64,000 bases of DNA, taken from positions 1-64,000 of the forward strand of contig PUDQ02000125.1 of assembly GCA_002964805.2 (NCBI GenBank), written 5' to 3'. Made by a program: the position numbers and the translations under genes. Position 1 is the stretch's first letter; each line of letters begins with the position of its first letter. Below are positions 1 through 9,375 of the stretch, one piece after another. This stretch comes from Trametes villosa (taxonomy: Eukaryota; Basidiomycota; Agaricomycetes; Polyporales; Polyporaceae). The notes under the pieces are model-generated. The model ran no database searches. It saw only the letters and a program-made list of their open reading frames with translations, and was not told where the DNA came from.

Positions 1-1240
1 CAAGATGTAGGTGACGTCCTCATGGAAGATGGGGACGGAATTGGACCATCCCATCGGCAGCGTACAGTGACGCAAGGCTCCGAAGGGGGTCTGGAACGTG
101 GTGAGGTCGCGCGAAGCCTCCGCGATCATCCGCTCGTCGTAGCCGACGTAGAGGTCGAGGATGGCACCGCACGCGCGTCCTCCGAACTGCTCTGCGAGGT
201 AGTCGGGCGTAGGCGGGACCCCCGAGTGCTGGATCGTGACCTTATTGAGCGGCTCGAGACTGTGGACGATGCGCAGAGACTTCCCGTCCTTCTTGAGAAC
301 GCAGAACCAGCGCGACCGATAGGAGGAATTGGAGGGCTCGTACACGCCGGCCGCGATCTTCTTCTTCAGCATCTCGCAGACCTGCTTGTAGAGCCCTGGA
401 GGGATGGGGATATTGCGCTCGACCCACGGGGTGTGTGGGAGGACGGGGAATTCTACAGGCGGGAAGTACTCCGGTTTGAAGCACCCGCGCTCCGCGTCGC
501 TCCAAGCGAAAGCGTCGTGGTGTAGCGTCATGAAGTGATGGAGAAGGCGCTTCTCCTCTGGCCAGAGGAAGTCGCCGCCGTGGAGCTTGTCGAACGCCTC
601 CTTCTGCTCCAGCGTGTAACGACCGATGGGTACGAACTCCGGCGGGCGCGGATCGAGCCGGGGCATGTTCGCGAGCGGGTCGCCGCGAATGTCGCGCTCT
701 ATGCGGAACTGGGTCGGCACGGTGCCGAGGACGGCGCGGACCTTTTGCGCGACGGGCTTGTACTTCTTCTTCGACTGGATGAAGGCCGCCGCCGTGTCGC
801 GAGGGTCTTCGCGCGCGTATACGACCCGCACACCTTCCTCCGTCCTGAGCGCGAACTGAGGGAGAGTGGCTCGGGTATCGCGAACCTCGGGTTGCGCCGG
901 GTTCGGGGAGTAGTGCGTCGCTACGCGGTCCACTCCCGAGACAGGGAAAGAGTCCGAAGCTGAGAGAGAGATCGAGCCAGAGAGACGTGAAACCGGTTCG
1001 CTTTGTGGGTTTTGTGCTAGGGCGTAGGACGCCGCGATTTCTGGGAGACGGTCGCAAGCAGAGAGATAGAGCGCAGAGAGAGAGAGAGAGATAGACGAGT
1101 CTGCGGCAGAAGGGGTAACTGGGGTATAGGCACTGATGAAAGGGGCGTCGCCATCCACTTCCACGATCACGGCCACCTCCGCGCTGTCCGCGTCCTTGAA
1201 CAGGTGCGAAGATGGCGACGCGGGCGCGTTAAGCACGAAA
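1..1240 (-). pseudogene. Outer Gypsy element, pol: linker and N-terminal reverse transcriptase (cut by window edge)
   Basis: One minus-strand frame is open from about 1,240 to position 1. It reads a Ser-rich linker and then the start of a Ty3/Gypsy reverse transcriptase, with recognisable stretches such as KIAAGVYEPSNSSYRSRW and FCVLKKDGKSLRIVHSLEPL (about 240-360) and LPMGWSNSVPIF near position 30. The catalytic YxDD, RNase H and integrase lie beyond the left edge. A frame change separates this frame from the protease frame at about 1,229-1,245, so the element is probably broken there. The (GA)n run at 1,074-1,091 encodes a Ser/Leu repeat in the linker. The protease half at 1,229-1,527 is upstream, and the chain continues across the nested insertion at 9,834. 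The family assignment is firm; the rest of the element cannot be judged. Confidence 0.8.
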
Positions 1241-1527
1241 TCGAGCCTTTCCGCGCGGCTGCGTCGGGATGGTGACGACTTGTCCCGTGTTCGGACAGTG
1301 GAGGGTGATGGTCTGTCCTTCGTTGTCAAGGTTCTTGACGACGCTGCGCGTGAGTACGTCGAATGGCCGACCCAGCAACATGTCGTAGGGAGGGTTGCGG
1401 ATGATGTGGACCTGCAGGTAGAGGACGATGTCCGCGACGCGGAACGGGACGTTCCGAACAAGCCCCAAGGAGTAATCGCACGCGCCGTTCGCGGACTGCA
1501 TGCGAAGCTGGATGGTGGGATCGTACC
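1229..1527 (-). pseudogene. Outer Gypsy element, C-terminal half of retropepsin-like protease
   Basis: The minus-strand frame reads a retropepsin-type C-terminal half containing MLLGRPFDVLTRSVVKNL and ending in QPRGKARFRA before a stop at 1,229. The N-terminal half with the IIDPGC active-site segment lies at 9,834-9,960. The two halves become contiguous and in frame if the segment 1,528-9,838 (insertion plus one copy of GTACC) is removed. This shows directly that the protease was split by the later insertion. The stop at 1,229 and the reverse transcriptase frame just downstream suggest an additional frameshift. Confidence 0.8.
1523..1527. repeat. Target-site duplication GTACC, left copy
   Basis: GTACC abuts the LTR terminus TGTCG at 1,528. 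An identical GTACC follows the other terminus at 9,834-9,838. A 5-bp duplication is usual for Ty3/Gypsy integration, and it marks the outer limits of the composite insertion. Confidence 0.9.
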
Positions 1528-1985
1528 TGTCGCGGAGCTAGGCCCGGCACGACGAGGTACTGCACACAACTACGAAAACTAAAACGATCTAACTCCCGGG
1601 GTGGTGGACGAAGGTCTCACAACACCTGAGCGTAGGTTCTCACGGCGAATCTAGCCCAAAGACCAAGTTAACATTCAGAACATAAGAGCGAATACAAAAC
1701 AAGGCTTACCTAGCCCAAAGACCAAGAGGTCAAGATGAGGGCTAGGGTCGCTACAGGGGGTCCTTATATACTAAGCAAGGGGAGCCAAACATGTACAAAC
1801 GTAGAGGTGGTCTGTGCGCATAATGCACTCAACCTGCAGGTAGGGGTCAGGTGATGAGTCTCGTGATCTATCTTCTCTAACTCTAAGTCCAGTGCGTGCT
1901 AAGTACCGTAGAATGGCCGTAGAAAAGCAGGGAAAATGCGGGAAAATATGGAAAAAATACAGGGCGTCTAGTCGTCTCCACGACA
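1528..1985 (-). repeat. LTR1, 3' LTR of the inner chromovirus (hybrid LTR)
   Basis: 458-bp LTR with TGTCG...CGACA ends. In element sense (minus) it has a TATA-like TATATAA at 1,764-1,770 and an inferred transcript start near 1,736. A 17-bp direct repeat occurs at 1,651-1,667 and 1,710-1,726. Positions 1,528-1,820 are identical to LTR3, and positions 1,697-1,985 match LTR2 apart from one A-run length difference. It is therefore a mosaic of the other two LTRs, with the switch between 1,697 and 1,820. The duplicated GTACC lies immediately outside. Confidence 0.95.
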
Positions 1986-1987
1986 TT

Positions 1988-1998
1988 ACCCCCCCTCT
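1988..1998 (-). promoter_or_regulatory. Polypurine tract of the inner chromovirus
   Basis: In element sense the sequence reads AGAGGGGGGG just upstream of the 3' LTR, separated from its TG by 2 nt. It overlaps the pol stop codon (1,997-1,999). This is where plus-strand DNA synthesis would be primed. Confidence 0.75.
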
Positions 1999-4900
1999 AC
2001 TGTCCATCGTCCCTGATGGACCCACGGCCCGGGAAGCGTCCGCCCTCCCAGTCGCGGTCCGGAGGCGCAGCGTCGGTGAAGGTCACCCGTGGTTGCCACG
2101 GAAGGTTCTTGAAGTCGACGGCCTGGATCTTTCGAGGTGCGCTGGGTGCGCGCTTGTGGAACTCGGCTACCTTTTCCGGTGCGTTGGTCAGGTTTGATGC
2201 CGGTTCCCAGCTGTCCTCGCCCTCGCCGTACCCCTTCCAGCGTACGAGGTATTGTAGCTGGTTACGGTAGCGACGGCTATCCAGGATCCGATCGACTTCG
2301 TATTCTTCTTCTCCCTCCACTTCCACGGGTTCGGGTGGCGGTGGTAAGCGTCCGTTCACCTCGTTCCCCCTCCATGGGGATAGGCGGTCAACGTGGAACA
2401 CGTCGTGAAGCTTGAGGGCGGGGGGAAGGGCCAAGCGGTAGTCGAGGTCTCCGATCCGTTCAGTGACTTCGAACGGACCGAGCTGCCGAGGTCCTAGCTT
2501 AGGCGTGGCTTGATGGATGTGGATGTTCTTGGCCGTCAGCCAGACCCGGTCGCCGACCTTGAACGTGTGAGCTTTCCGCTTGCCGTCTTCGTACGCTTGC
2601 TTCATGCGCTCTTTACTCATGCGCAATGCCGCTTCCGCCTCCTTCCGTGCTTCCCGGAGCTTGGTGAGCCGAGCGTCGAGTGATGGGATCTGCGTGGGGC
2701 GTCCCGCCGGGATGGTGAAGTCCGGTCGGTAGCCGTATAGGACTTCGAATGGGGTCTGTCCATGCGCCGTCTGTACCCGAGAGTTGAGTACGAACTCCGC
2801 CGTGGGAAGTAGGTCCGCCCAGTCGTCCTGTCGCTTGTCGCAGTAGATCCGGAGGTATTGCTCGACCTCCTGATTGGCTCGCTCCGTCTGCCCGTTCGCC
2901 ATAGGGTGATACGCCGTGGTGAGACCGCTTTCGATGCCAAGGCGCTTGTACAGGGCCCTGGTGACTCGTGCGGCAAACTGGGGTCCTCGGTCTGACACGA
3001 TCTTCTGGGGAATGCCGTGAAGCCGGAAGATGGTCTGATAGTGCAGTTCACCTATCCCTTCGGCGGTGACGGTGTCGGTGGTGGCTACCAGGTGGACTTG
3101 CTTACTGTACAGGTCGACGTACGTGGCAATGGCGTTGAACCCCTTCGACGAGGGTAGACCCGTAATGAGATCCACGCCCATGACGACCCACGGTCCTTCA
3201 GGTACTTCGTGGGGCTGCAGTGTCGCATGGGGGTGCGCGGCGGCCTTGTAACGCTGGCACCGGTCACACCCAAGGACGTACTTCTCGACAAACCCGCTGA
3301 TCCCCGGCCACCAGTACAGCCGGCTTACCAACTCCAGCGTCCCGTGCTTGCCCGGATGTCCCGCCGTAGGCGCATCGTGGCATTGCCGGACGATGGCCTC
3401 CCTAAGTCCTTCCTCGGGCGGGATGTACAACCGACCGCGGTAGTACACCAGCCCACCCTCCTCTTCCCATTCCCACGTCCCATCCGTCAACTTCCGCGGC
3501 CCGTCCTTCCGTAGGGCTTCCAAACCCTTCAGGACTTCCGCCTCCCTCCTACTGCTCTCCCTGATCCTTCCATCCAGCGGGTTCTCTACCCGAAGCGCCG
3601 CGGCGGCAATGGCCACGAAGCGCTCGGGTCTGAGCACGATCTGATCCCGGTTGTCCTCGGCATCACTGACTTGGAGCTCCGAGATCCGAGACAGGGGGTC
3701 GGCCTGCGTGTTGGCCGTGCCCGGCTTGTGTGTGAGCGTGAAATCAAAGCGAGAGAGCCAGAGCGCCCAGCGGGCCTGTCGTCGGGTAAGGTTCTGGGCG
3801 GTCTTCCAATGTTCGAGGTTGCGATGATCGGTGATGATCTGGAAGGGTTCGGGTAACCCTTCCAGGAAGTGGCGCCAGTCTTCCAAGGCTCGTACGATGG
3901 CCATGAGTTCCCGATCGTAGATCTCGTAGTTCCGTTCCGCCTCGGTCATAGACTCAGACCGAAAAGCCACGGGGTGCCACAGCCCGTCTTCCAGCTTCTG
4001 TAGCAGAACTCCGCCGGTCGCGTACCCGGAAGCGTCTACCTCTACCCGAGTTGGCCGCTCAGGCTCCCAGGTCACCAACACTGGTTCGGTGGTGAAGGCT
4101 TCCTTGAGCTTGTCGAAGGCGGTGCGCTGCCGGAGACCCCATTCCCAGGGGGCATCCTTCTTAGTGAGGTCGTGAAGGGGGCGAGTGATCTTGGCGAAGT
4201 CCTTGATAAAGCGACGGTAGAAGTTGGCGAAGCCTATGAAGCCTCGGACTTCGCGGAGGTTGCGGGGGTGGGGCCAATCGCGTACTGCCTGGATTTTGAC
4301 GGGATCCATGCTGACTTCGCCTTGCCGGATCACGAGTCCTAGATACTCGATCTCGGTTTGATCAAACTCGCACTTCTCCGGCCGAAGGAACAGATCGTGG
4401 GCTTGGAGCCGCCGCAGTACCTCGTGGGTGACCCTGCGATGCTCGTCAAGCGTCGCGCTAAAGATCAGGATGTCGTCCAAGTATACCGCTACCTTCCCGG
4501 CTGCGATCAGATCCCCGAAGATGGAGTTCATCAGGGCCTGGAACGTCGCAGGCGAGTTGGTCAGTCCAAAGAACATAACACGGGGTTCGAACAGGCCCCG
4601 GTTGGTAGTGAAGGCCGCTTTCCATTCGTCGCCTTCCTTGATCCGTACGTTGTTGTAGCCCCAACGAACGTCGAACTTGGTGAAGTACTTAGATTGGCGA
4701 AGGCGATTGATGATATCGGATGCGAGGGGTAGCGGATAGCGGTTCTTCACGGTGATGTCGTTCAGTTTTCGGTAATCTTGGACCATGCGGAGCTTACCGT
4801 CCTTCTTTTTGACAAAGAAGACGGGGGAAGCCATGGGGGACTTGGACGGGGTGATGTAGCCTTTGCGAAGGTTCTCCTCGAGGAAGGCGTCCAGCTCGGC

Positions 4901-5737
4901 CTGCTCATTGACCGGCATCGGATACACCTTGGACCGGAGGGTCTCGGGAGCGTCAGGCTTCAGATCTATGGTGTGATCGTACGGCTTGTGCTCGGGTAGT
5001 CTTTCAGACTCCTGTTCCGAGAATACTTTGGAGTACTGGCGATATTCCTCCGGTACCATCTCTTCGAACGTCTTCGCGGGCTTAGCGCGGTGGGCCTCGG
5101 CGGCGAGCTCGGTGGAGTACGTGAACCCGGCGGCGCACCAGAGTTCCTCGGTGGCTTCCTCCAGAACTCCGAGCTTCTGCCACTGCCTTCTCAGGCGCCG
5201 ATTGGCTGAGATCTTCTCAAACGGGGGGAGGTCCTCCACGGGGGTCGCCGACCGACCGTCCGTTTCAACCTCAACCTTCCCATTTGTCCAATCTATTTGC
5301 GGATTGATCTTCCGAAGCCAGGGGAGTCCGAGGATGATGTCCTCAGGACCGATATCCGTGACCAGGAACTCGGTGCGTTCGTTGTGCGATCCGAGGCCTA
5401 GCTCCAGACGTGCGAAGTGGGTAATGCTCCCGGCTCGGTTGCGTGATCCGTCGATGTTGTGAAGGGGGATGGCTCGCGCGAGGGGGTGGATCAGAACGTG
5501 ATGCTGATCGATGAAGCGTTGATGGATGAATAGACCCGTGGCTCCGGAATCTATCATGGCTACTGCGTTTACGTTACGGTGTCTCCCTTTGAGATTCACA
5601 CTGATGCGGAAGTGCGAACTGGTCGTGTCTATTTCAGGTATAATGAATGTACATGAGGAGACCGAATCATAGATAGACGGGGAGGGGATGTCCGTGCGTA
5701 AACCAGCGGGTGTCGGCGTCGTAGCCTTTGCGCGCAC
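1997..5737 (-). CDS. pol: Chromovirus Pol polyprotein (protease, RT, RNase H, integrase, chromodomain)
   Basis: Intact 1,246-residue frame. Domains in order: aspartic protease with IDSGATG near residue 63; reverse transcriptase with VYLDDILIFS near 418; RNase H starting around VEVDASGYATGG (about 575) and including YEIYDRELMAIV; integrase with an HHCC zinc finger (about 790-835), core acidic residues near 855 (GVDLITG), 915 (VSDRGPQF) and 951 (NGQTERANQE); and a C-terminal chromodomain (about 1,142-1,190, YEVDRILDSRR ... WKGYGEGEDSWEP). Such a chromodomain targets integration to histone-marked chromatin in known chromoviruses. The frame is -1 relative to gag and is open upstream to the gag stop, so Pol is probably made by frameshifting; the first listed codon is GTG. 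No stop or frameshift is visible, so the element could still be active. Confidence 0.95.
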   Translation of the reverse strand: MRAKATTPTPAGLRTDIPSPSIYDSVSSCTFIIPEIDTTSSHFRISVNLKGRHRNVNAVAMIDSGATGLFIHQRFIDQHHVLIHPLARAIPLHNIDGSRNRAGSITHFARLELGLGSHNERTEFLVTDIGPEDIILGLPWLRKINPQIDWTNGKVEVETDGRSATPVEDLPPFEKISANRRLRRQWQKLGVLEEATEELWCAAGFTYSTELAAEAHRAKPAKTFEEMVPEEYRQYSKVFSEQESERLPEHKPYDHTIDLKPDAPETLRSKVYPMPVNEQAELDAFLEENLRKGYITPSKSPMASPVFFVKKKDGKLRMVQDYRKLNDITVKNRYPLPLASDIINRLRQSKYFTKFDVRWGYNNVRIKEGDEWKAAFTTNRGLFEPRVMFFGLTNSPATFQALMNSIFGDLIAAGKVAVYLDDILIFSATLDEHRRVTHEVLRRLQAHDLFLRPEKCEFDQTEIEYLGLVIRQGEVSMDPVKIQAVRDWPHPRNLREVRGFIGFANFYRRFIKDFAKITRPLHDLTKKDAPWEWGLRQRTAFDKLKEAFTTEPVLVTWEPERPTRVEVDASGYATGGVLLQKLEDGLWHPVAFRSESMTEAERNYEIYDRELMAIVRALEDWRHFLEGLPEPFQIITDHRNLEHWKTAQNLTRRQARWALWLSRFDFTLTHKPGTANTQADPLSRISELQVSDAEDNRDQIVLRPERFVAIAAAALRVENPLDGRIRESSRREAEVLKGLEALRKDGPRKLTDGTWEWEEEGGLVYYRGRLYIPPEEGLREAIVRQCHDAPTAGHPGKHGTLELVSRLYWWPGISGFVEKYVLGCDRCQRYKAAAHPHATLQPHEVPEGPWVVMGVDLITGLPSSKGFNAIATYVDLYSKQVHLVATTDTVTAEGIGELHYQTIFRLHGIPQKIVSDRGPQFAARVTRALYKRLGIESGLTTAYHPMANGQTERANQEVEQYLRIYCDKRQDDWADLLPTAEFVLNSRVQTAHGQTPFEVLYGYRPDFTIPAGRPTQIPSLDARLTKLREARKEAEAALRMSKERMKQAYEDGKRKAHTFKVGDRVWLTAKNIHIHQATPKLGPRQLGPFEVTERIGDLDYRLALPPALKLHDVFHVDRLSPWRGNEVNGRLPPPPEPVEVEGEEEYEVDRILDSRRYRNQLQYLVRWKGYGEGEDSWEPASNLTNAPEKVAEFHKRAPSAPRKIQAVDFKNLPWQPRVTFTDAAPPDRDWEGGRFPGRGSIRDDGQ

Positions 5738-5742
5738 CCGAT

Positions 5743-5750
5743 CTAAAAAG
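5743..5750 (-). promoter_or_regulatory. Candidate -1 frameshift site at the gag/pol junction
   Basis: In element sense the gag codons end GCT TTT TAG. A tRNA on TTT can slip back one base onto TTT, after which reading continues in the pol frame without a stop. The run is not a classical X-XXY-YYZ heptamer, so this is an inference from the frames and the T-run. Confidence 0.45.
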
Positions 5751-6954
5751 CCTGCTTCATCGCCTCGATCTGCGCGGCGAGTTGCCTCTGCCCTTCAAGG
5801 AGCTGGGCGATGATGTCGACCTGACTGGCCGACACCGTTGCTTCGGTGGCGGCGGCTGCGGTGTCCGAGGGAGCCTCCTCCTCGGTCGCTGCCACGCGCT
5901 GCTTCTTCGGCTGACCCATGTACTTGCTCTGACAAACCACCTCGCGGTGGCCCGTCCTTCCGCACCACGCGCAGATGTCACGCTCGTGGTTGCCGTCGCG
6001 CTTGTTGTGGGCGGTCGACCCACAGCCGAAGCACTTGCCTGTCATCGACTTGATGAAGGCCTCACGGGTGCGGGTTGAGTCGATGTCCATCGCGTTCGGA
6101 TCTTTGAACGGGGTGGTCGGGGTCGTGGTCGTGGTCGTGGTGCCGAAGCGGGGGAACGAGGACGGCTTGCCCTGTTCGCGTGCCTTCTCGGCCTTGCGCT
6201 GCCGAGCACGGAAGTCGAAGTCCGTGGCGACGGTGATGAGGTCGTCGAGGGTGCCGGTACTGCGCTCGGTCTGAGCGAGCAGGTCCTTGATGTTGCTGGC
6301 GAGGTGCTCATAGAAACGGTCGCGGAGGTCGGCGTCCGAATAGCCGGTGCGGCCCATGATCTCCTTGAACTTGGCGGCGTACTCGGGAAGGGTCTTGCTT
6401 CCCTGCCACAAGGCGGCGAGCGCGTTCTTCGCGTCGACCACTTCAGAGGATGTCTCGAAGCGCGCCTTGAAAGCCTTCCGGAACTCGCTCCAACTGTCCT
6501 GGAAGGGGCGCTTGGCGCGTGTGGATTCCGCGACCAGTTCGAGGTAGGGTGTTCCCCAGATGGCGGCTTCGTCCTGGAGGTAGGTGAGGGCGGCGACGAT
6601 CCATTTCTGATCGTTGATTACGTAGCCGCCTTCCGCCTGATCGTTGAGAAGGGGCCCCGTGGACATGGCGTAGGCGGTGAAGGCGGCAAGGAACCGTCGC
6701 GCATCAGCGCTCGAAGTTCCCTTGAACGGGGTGGGCTTTTGGATGGCCTTATCCAGGAAACGCGTGGGAGGGGAAGCGACTGCAGGGGCGGCCGCGGGAG
6801 CTGGGCCGGCGGCGTCTTCGGCTGCTTCGCCTTGCGCCGGGGCTCGCGGGGTGAGGGTCTGGACTAGTTCCGTAAGGGTCGCGGTGAGGGTGGCGAGGGA
6901 GGCCTGGATATGGGCCTGCCCGTCGATGAGTCCTTGGAGCGCTTCTGTAGACAT
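5743..6954 (-). CDS. gag: Chromovirus Gag (capsid-nucleocapsid)
   Basis: 403-residue frame beginning MSTEALQGLIDGQ. It has an Ala/Pro-rich N-terminal part and a retrotransposon Gag capsid core (about residues 100-235, including WSEFRKAFKARFE and YAAKFKEIMGRTG). A Thr run follows, encoded by a GTG/GTC repeat near 6,119-6,138. A Cys/His nucleocapsid region lies at about 308-345: an irregular CFGC first finger and a canonical CAWCGRTGHREVVC knuckle. The C-terminus is a short coiled-coil-like helix (QLAAQIEAMKQAF). It assembles the virus-like particle and packages RNA. The stop TAG (5,743-5,745) is preceded by a run of five T, a plausible -1 slip site into pol. The N-terminal third is duplicated at 8,162-8,625. 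Confidence 0.93.
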   Translation of the reverse strand: MSTEALQGLIDGQAHIQASLATLTATLTELVQTLTPRAPAQGEAAEDAAGPAPAAAPAVASPPTRFLDKAIQKPTPFKGTSSADARRFLAAFTAYAMSTGPLLNDQAEGGYVINDQKWIVAALTYLQDEAAIWGTPYLELVAESTRAKRPFQDSWSEFRKAFKARFETSSEVVDAKNALAALWQGSKTLPEYAAKFKEIMGRTGYSDADLRDRFYEHLASNIKDLLAQTERSTGTLDDLITVATDFDFRARQRKAEKAREQGKPSSFPRFGTTTTTTTPTTPFKDPNAMDIDSTRTREAFIKSMTGKCFGCGSTAHNKRDGNHERDICAWCGRTGHREVVCQSKYMGQPKKQRVAATEEEAPSDTAAAATEATVSASQVDIIAQLLEGQRQLAAQIEAMKQAF

Positions 6955-7704
6955 GATGGGCGACAGGGGAGGTTCGGGGGTAGGGGTGCGGTGGGGTGAT
7001 GGAACCGGTGATGCGGGGACCGGTGTAGGAGCGACCGGCGTTGGTGGTGCCGGTGTGGGGACTCGGGTGACGGGAAGCGGGGTGAACTCCGGGAGGAAGT
7101 CGCTGATCTGACTAAGGGAGGTGGGGCGGAGGCGAGGGGTGGTTTCGTCGTCGTCTAGCTTCTGCGGCGAGGAAATGGAGTAGATGCGGTTGGGGCAGGG
7201 GAAGCGATCGCAATCTACCCAAGTACCGTCGTCCTCTTGGTAGCTATCAACCTCCTCGTCACGATCGTACGCGTGGACTTTGTTGGCGCAATCAAGATCC
7301 AGGATGTCCTCTCCCGATCTCGGGACTTAATCTGCAGATTTCGCTACCCGACACTGACTGCTCAGCCTCCTCGGCCTATTGCTGTGTCCTTTTACCACAA
7401 GGGACACGAGCCCAAGGGTAACCTGCCTTGGCTTCCTATTGCCGCGTTTCTCTGCCTCCTACACCCGAAGGTGCACTCGTTACAACCAACACCGGATTTT
7501 ACACTGCGGGTTAGGCAGATTCCGCGTATTGTACCAATCAAAAGATCGGCAAGCCTGGGGTTGCGCCCTGACCGTTACTCCGAGGTGACAAAGCGCGTGC
7601 GCAAGGGGTACCAACACAGGGGGTGATCACGAAGCAGAAAGGACTTACGCGTGAGGGAGGATCTGGTCGGCAGATCTCCGGCACGGTGGGGGATCTTGAC
7701 CTAA
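6955..7704 (-). other. 5' leader of the inner chromovirus
   Basis: 750-nt untranslated leader between LTR2 and the gag start. A 750-nt copy lies at 8,626-9,375, with only scattered differences concentrated near the gag end. The plus-strand open frames in it (7,237-7,626 and its copy) run antisense to the element and match nothing known. Confidence 0.85.
7693..7702 (-). promoter_or_regulatory. Primer-binding site, probably self-primed
   Basis: Two nucleotides after LTR2 the element reads AGGTCAAGAT. This is not a normal tRNA 3'-end complement (no TGG start). It is perfectly complementary over 10 nt to ATCTTGACCT in the LTR, at the inferred transcript 5' end (7,904-7,913 in LTR2; 1,727-1,736 in LTR1), about 34 nt from the TATA box. 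This is the Tf1/sushi arrangement in which the RNA 5' end folds back as primer. The same site recurs at 9,364-9,373. Confidence 0.7.
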
Positions 7705-8161
7705 TGTCGCGGAGCTAGGCCCGGCACGACGAGGTACTGCACACAACTAAGAAAACTGAAACGATCTAACTCCCGGGGTGGTGGACGAAGGTCTCACAGC
7801 ACCTGAGCGTAGGTTCTCACGACGAATCTAGCCCAAAGACCAAGTTAACATTCAGAACGTAAGAGCGAATACGAAACAAGGCTTACCTAGCCCAAAGACC
7901 AAGAGGTCAAGATGAGGGCTAGGGTCGCTACAGGGGGTCCTTATATACTAAGCAAGGGGAGCCAAACATGTACAAACGTAGAGGTGGTCTGTGCGCATAA
8001 TGCACTCAACCTGCAGGTAGGGGTCAGGTGATGAGTCTCGTGATCTATCTTCTCTAACTCTAAGTCCAGTGCGTGCTAAGTACCGTAGAATGGCCGTAGA
8101 AAAGCAGGGAAAATGCGGGAAAATATGGAAAAATACAGGGCGTCTAGTCGTCTCCACGACA
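7705..8161 (-). repeat. LTR2, 5' LTR of the inner chromovirus
   Basis: 457-bp LTR with TATA-like TATATAA at 7,941-7,947 (element sense) and inferred start near 7,913. This is the promoter that would drive the intact gag-pol. Relative to LTR1 it has six substitutions, all in the R/U5 half (last at the site equivalent to 1,696), and one A-run difference in U3. In element sense its first base follows directly on an interrupted gag codon, with no polypurine tract before it. This shows that it entered the middle of a gag gene. Confidence 0.95.
7941..7947 (-). promoter_or_regulatory. TATA box of the chromovirus promoter in LTR2
   Basis: TATATAA in element sense. The equivalent boxes are at 1,764-1,770 (LTR1) and 9,612-9,618 (LTR3). 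The distance to the self-primer sequence fits its being the transcript 5' end. Confidence 0.6.
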
Positions 8162-8625
8162 CAATTGTCCTGGAAGGGGCGCTTGGCTGGTGTGGATTCC
8201 GCGACCAGCTCGAGGTAGGGTGTTCCCCAGATGGCGGCTTCATCCTGAAGGTAGGTGAGGGCGGCGACGATCCATTTCTGGTCGTTGATCACGTAGCCGC
8301 CTTCCGCCTGGTCGTTGAGAAGGGGCCCCGTGGACATGGCATAGGCAGTGAAGGCGGCCAAAAATCGCCGCGCATCAGCGCTTGAAGTTCCCTTGAAAGG
8401 GGTGGGCTTCTGGATGGCCTTATCCAGGAAGCGCGTGGGAGGGGCAGCAACTGCGGGGGCGATGGCGGGAGCTGGGCCGGCGGCGTCTTCAGCTGCTTCG
8501 CCTTGCGCCGGGGCTCGCGGGGTGAGGGTCTGGACTAGTTCCGTAAGTGTCGCGGTGAGGGTGGCGAGGGAGGCCTGGATGTGGGCCTGCCCGTCGATGA
8601 GCCCTTGGAGCGCGTCTGCCGACAT
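8162..8625 (-). pseudogene. Truncated gag of the interrupted sister chromovirus
   Basis: About 155 codons of Gag starting MSADALQGLIDGQ, nearly identical to the N-terminus of the intact Gag. The frame stops being Gag in the codon after PFQDN, where LTR2 begins with TGTCG, and then runs on into LTR2 as nonsense. The remaining gag, all of pol and the polypurine tract of this older element are missing. Confidence 0.9.
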
Positions 8626-9375
8626 GATGGGCGACAGGGGAGGTTCGGGGGTAGGGGTGCGGGGTGGCGATGGAACCGGTGATGCAGGGATCGGTGTGGG
8701 AGCGACCGGCGTTGGGGGTGCCGGTGTGGGGACTCGGGTGACGGGAAGCGGGGTGAACTCCGGGAGGAAGTCGCTGATCTGACTAAGGGAGGTGGGGCGG
8801 AGGCGAGGGGTGGTTTCGTCGTCGTCTAGCTTCTGCGGCGAGGAAATGGAGTAGATGCGGTTGGGACAGGGGAAGCGATCACAATCTACCCAAGTACCGT
8901 CGTCCTCTTGGTAGCTATCAACCTCCTCGTCACGATCGTACGCGTGGACTTTGTTGGCGCAATCAAGATCCAGGATGTCCTCTCCCGATCTCGGGACTTA
9001 ATCTGCAGATTTCGCTACCCGACACTGACTGCTCAGCCTCCTCGGCCTATTGCTGTATCCTTTTACCACAAGGGACACGAGCCCAAGGGTAACCTGCCTT
9101 GGCTTCCTATTGCCGCGTTTCTCTGCCTCCTACACCCGAAGGTGCACTCGTTACAACCAACACCGGATTTTACACTGCGGGTTAGGCAGATTCCGCGTAT
9201 TGTACCAATCAAAAGATCGGCAAGCCTGGGGTTGCGCCCTGACCGTTACTCCGAGGTGACAAAGCGCGTGCGCAAGGGGTACCAACACAGGGGGTGATCA
9301 CGAAGCAGAAAGGACTTACGCGTGAGGGAGGATCTGGTCGGCAGATCTCCGGCACGGTGGGGGATCTTGACCTAA
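8626..9375 (-). other. 5' leader of the interrupted sister chromovirus
   Basis: 750 nt, near-identical to 6,955-7,704, with the same self-priming type primer-binding site at 9,364-9,373 next to LTR3. Confidence 0.85.

Noticed and set aside
242..1057. Long Arg/Pro-rich minus-strand frame
   Set aside because: It is an alternative frame of the outer element's pol; the true RT frame overlaps it.
7237..7626. 129-residue plus-strand frame, repeated at 8,908-9,297
   Set aside because: It lies antisense in the chromovirus leader, is duplicated only because the leader is, and matches no known protein.
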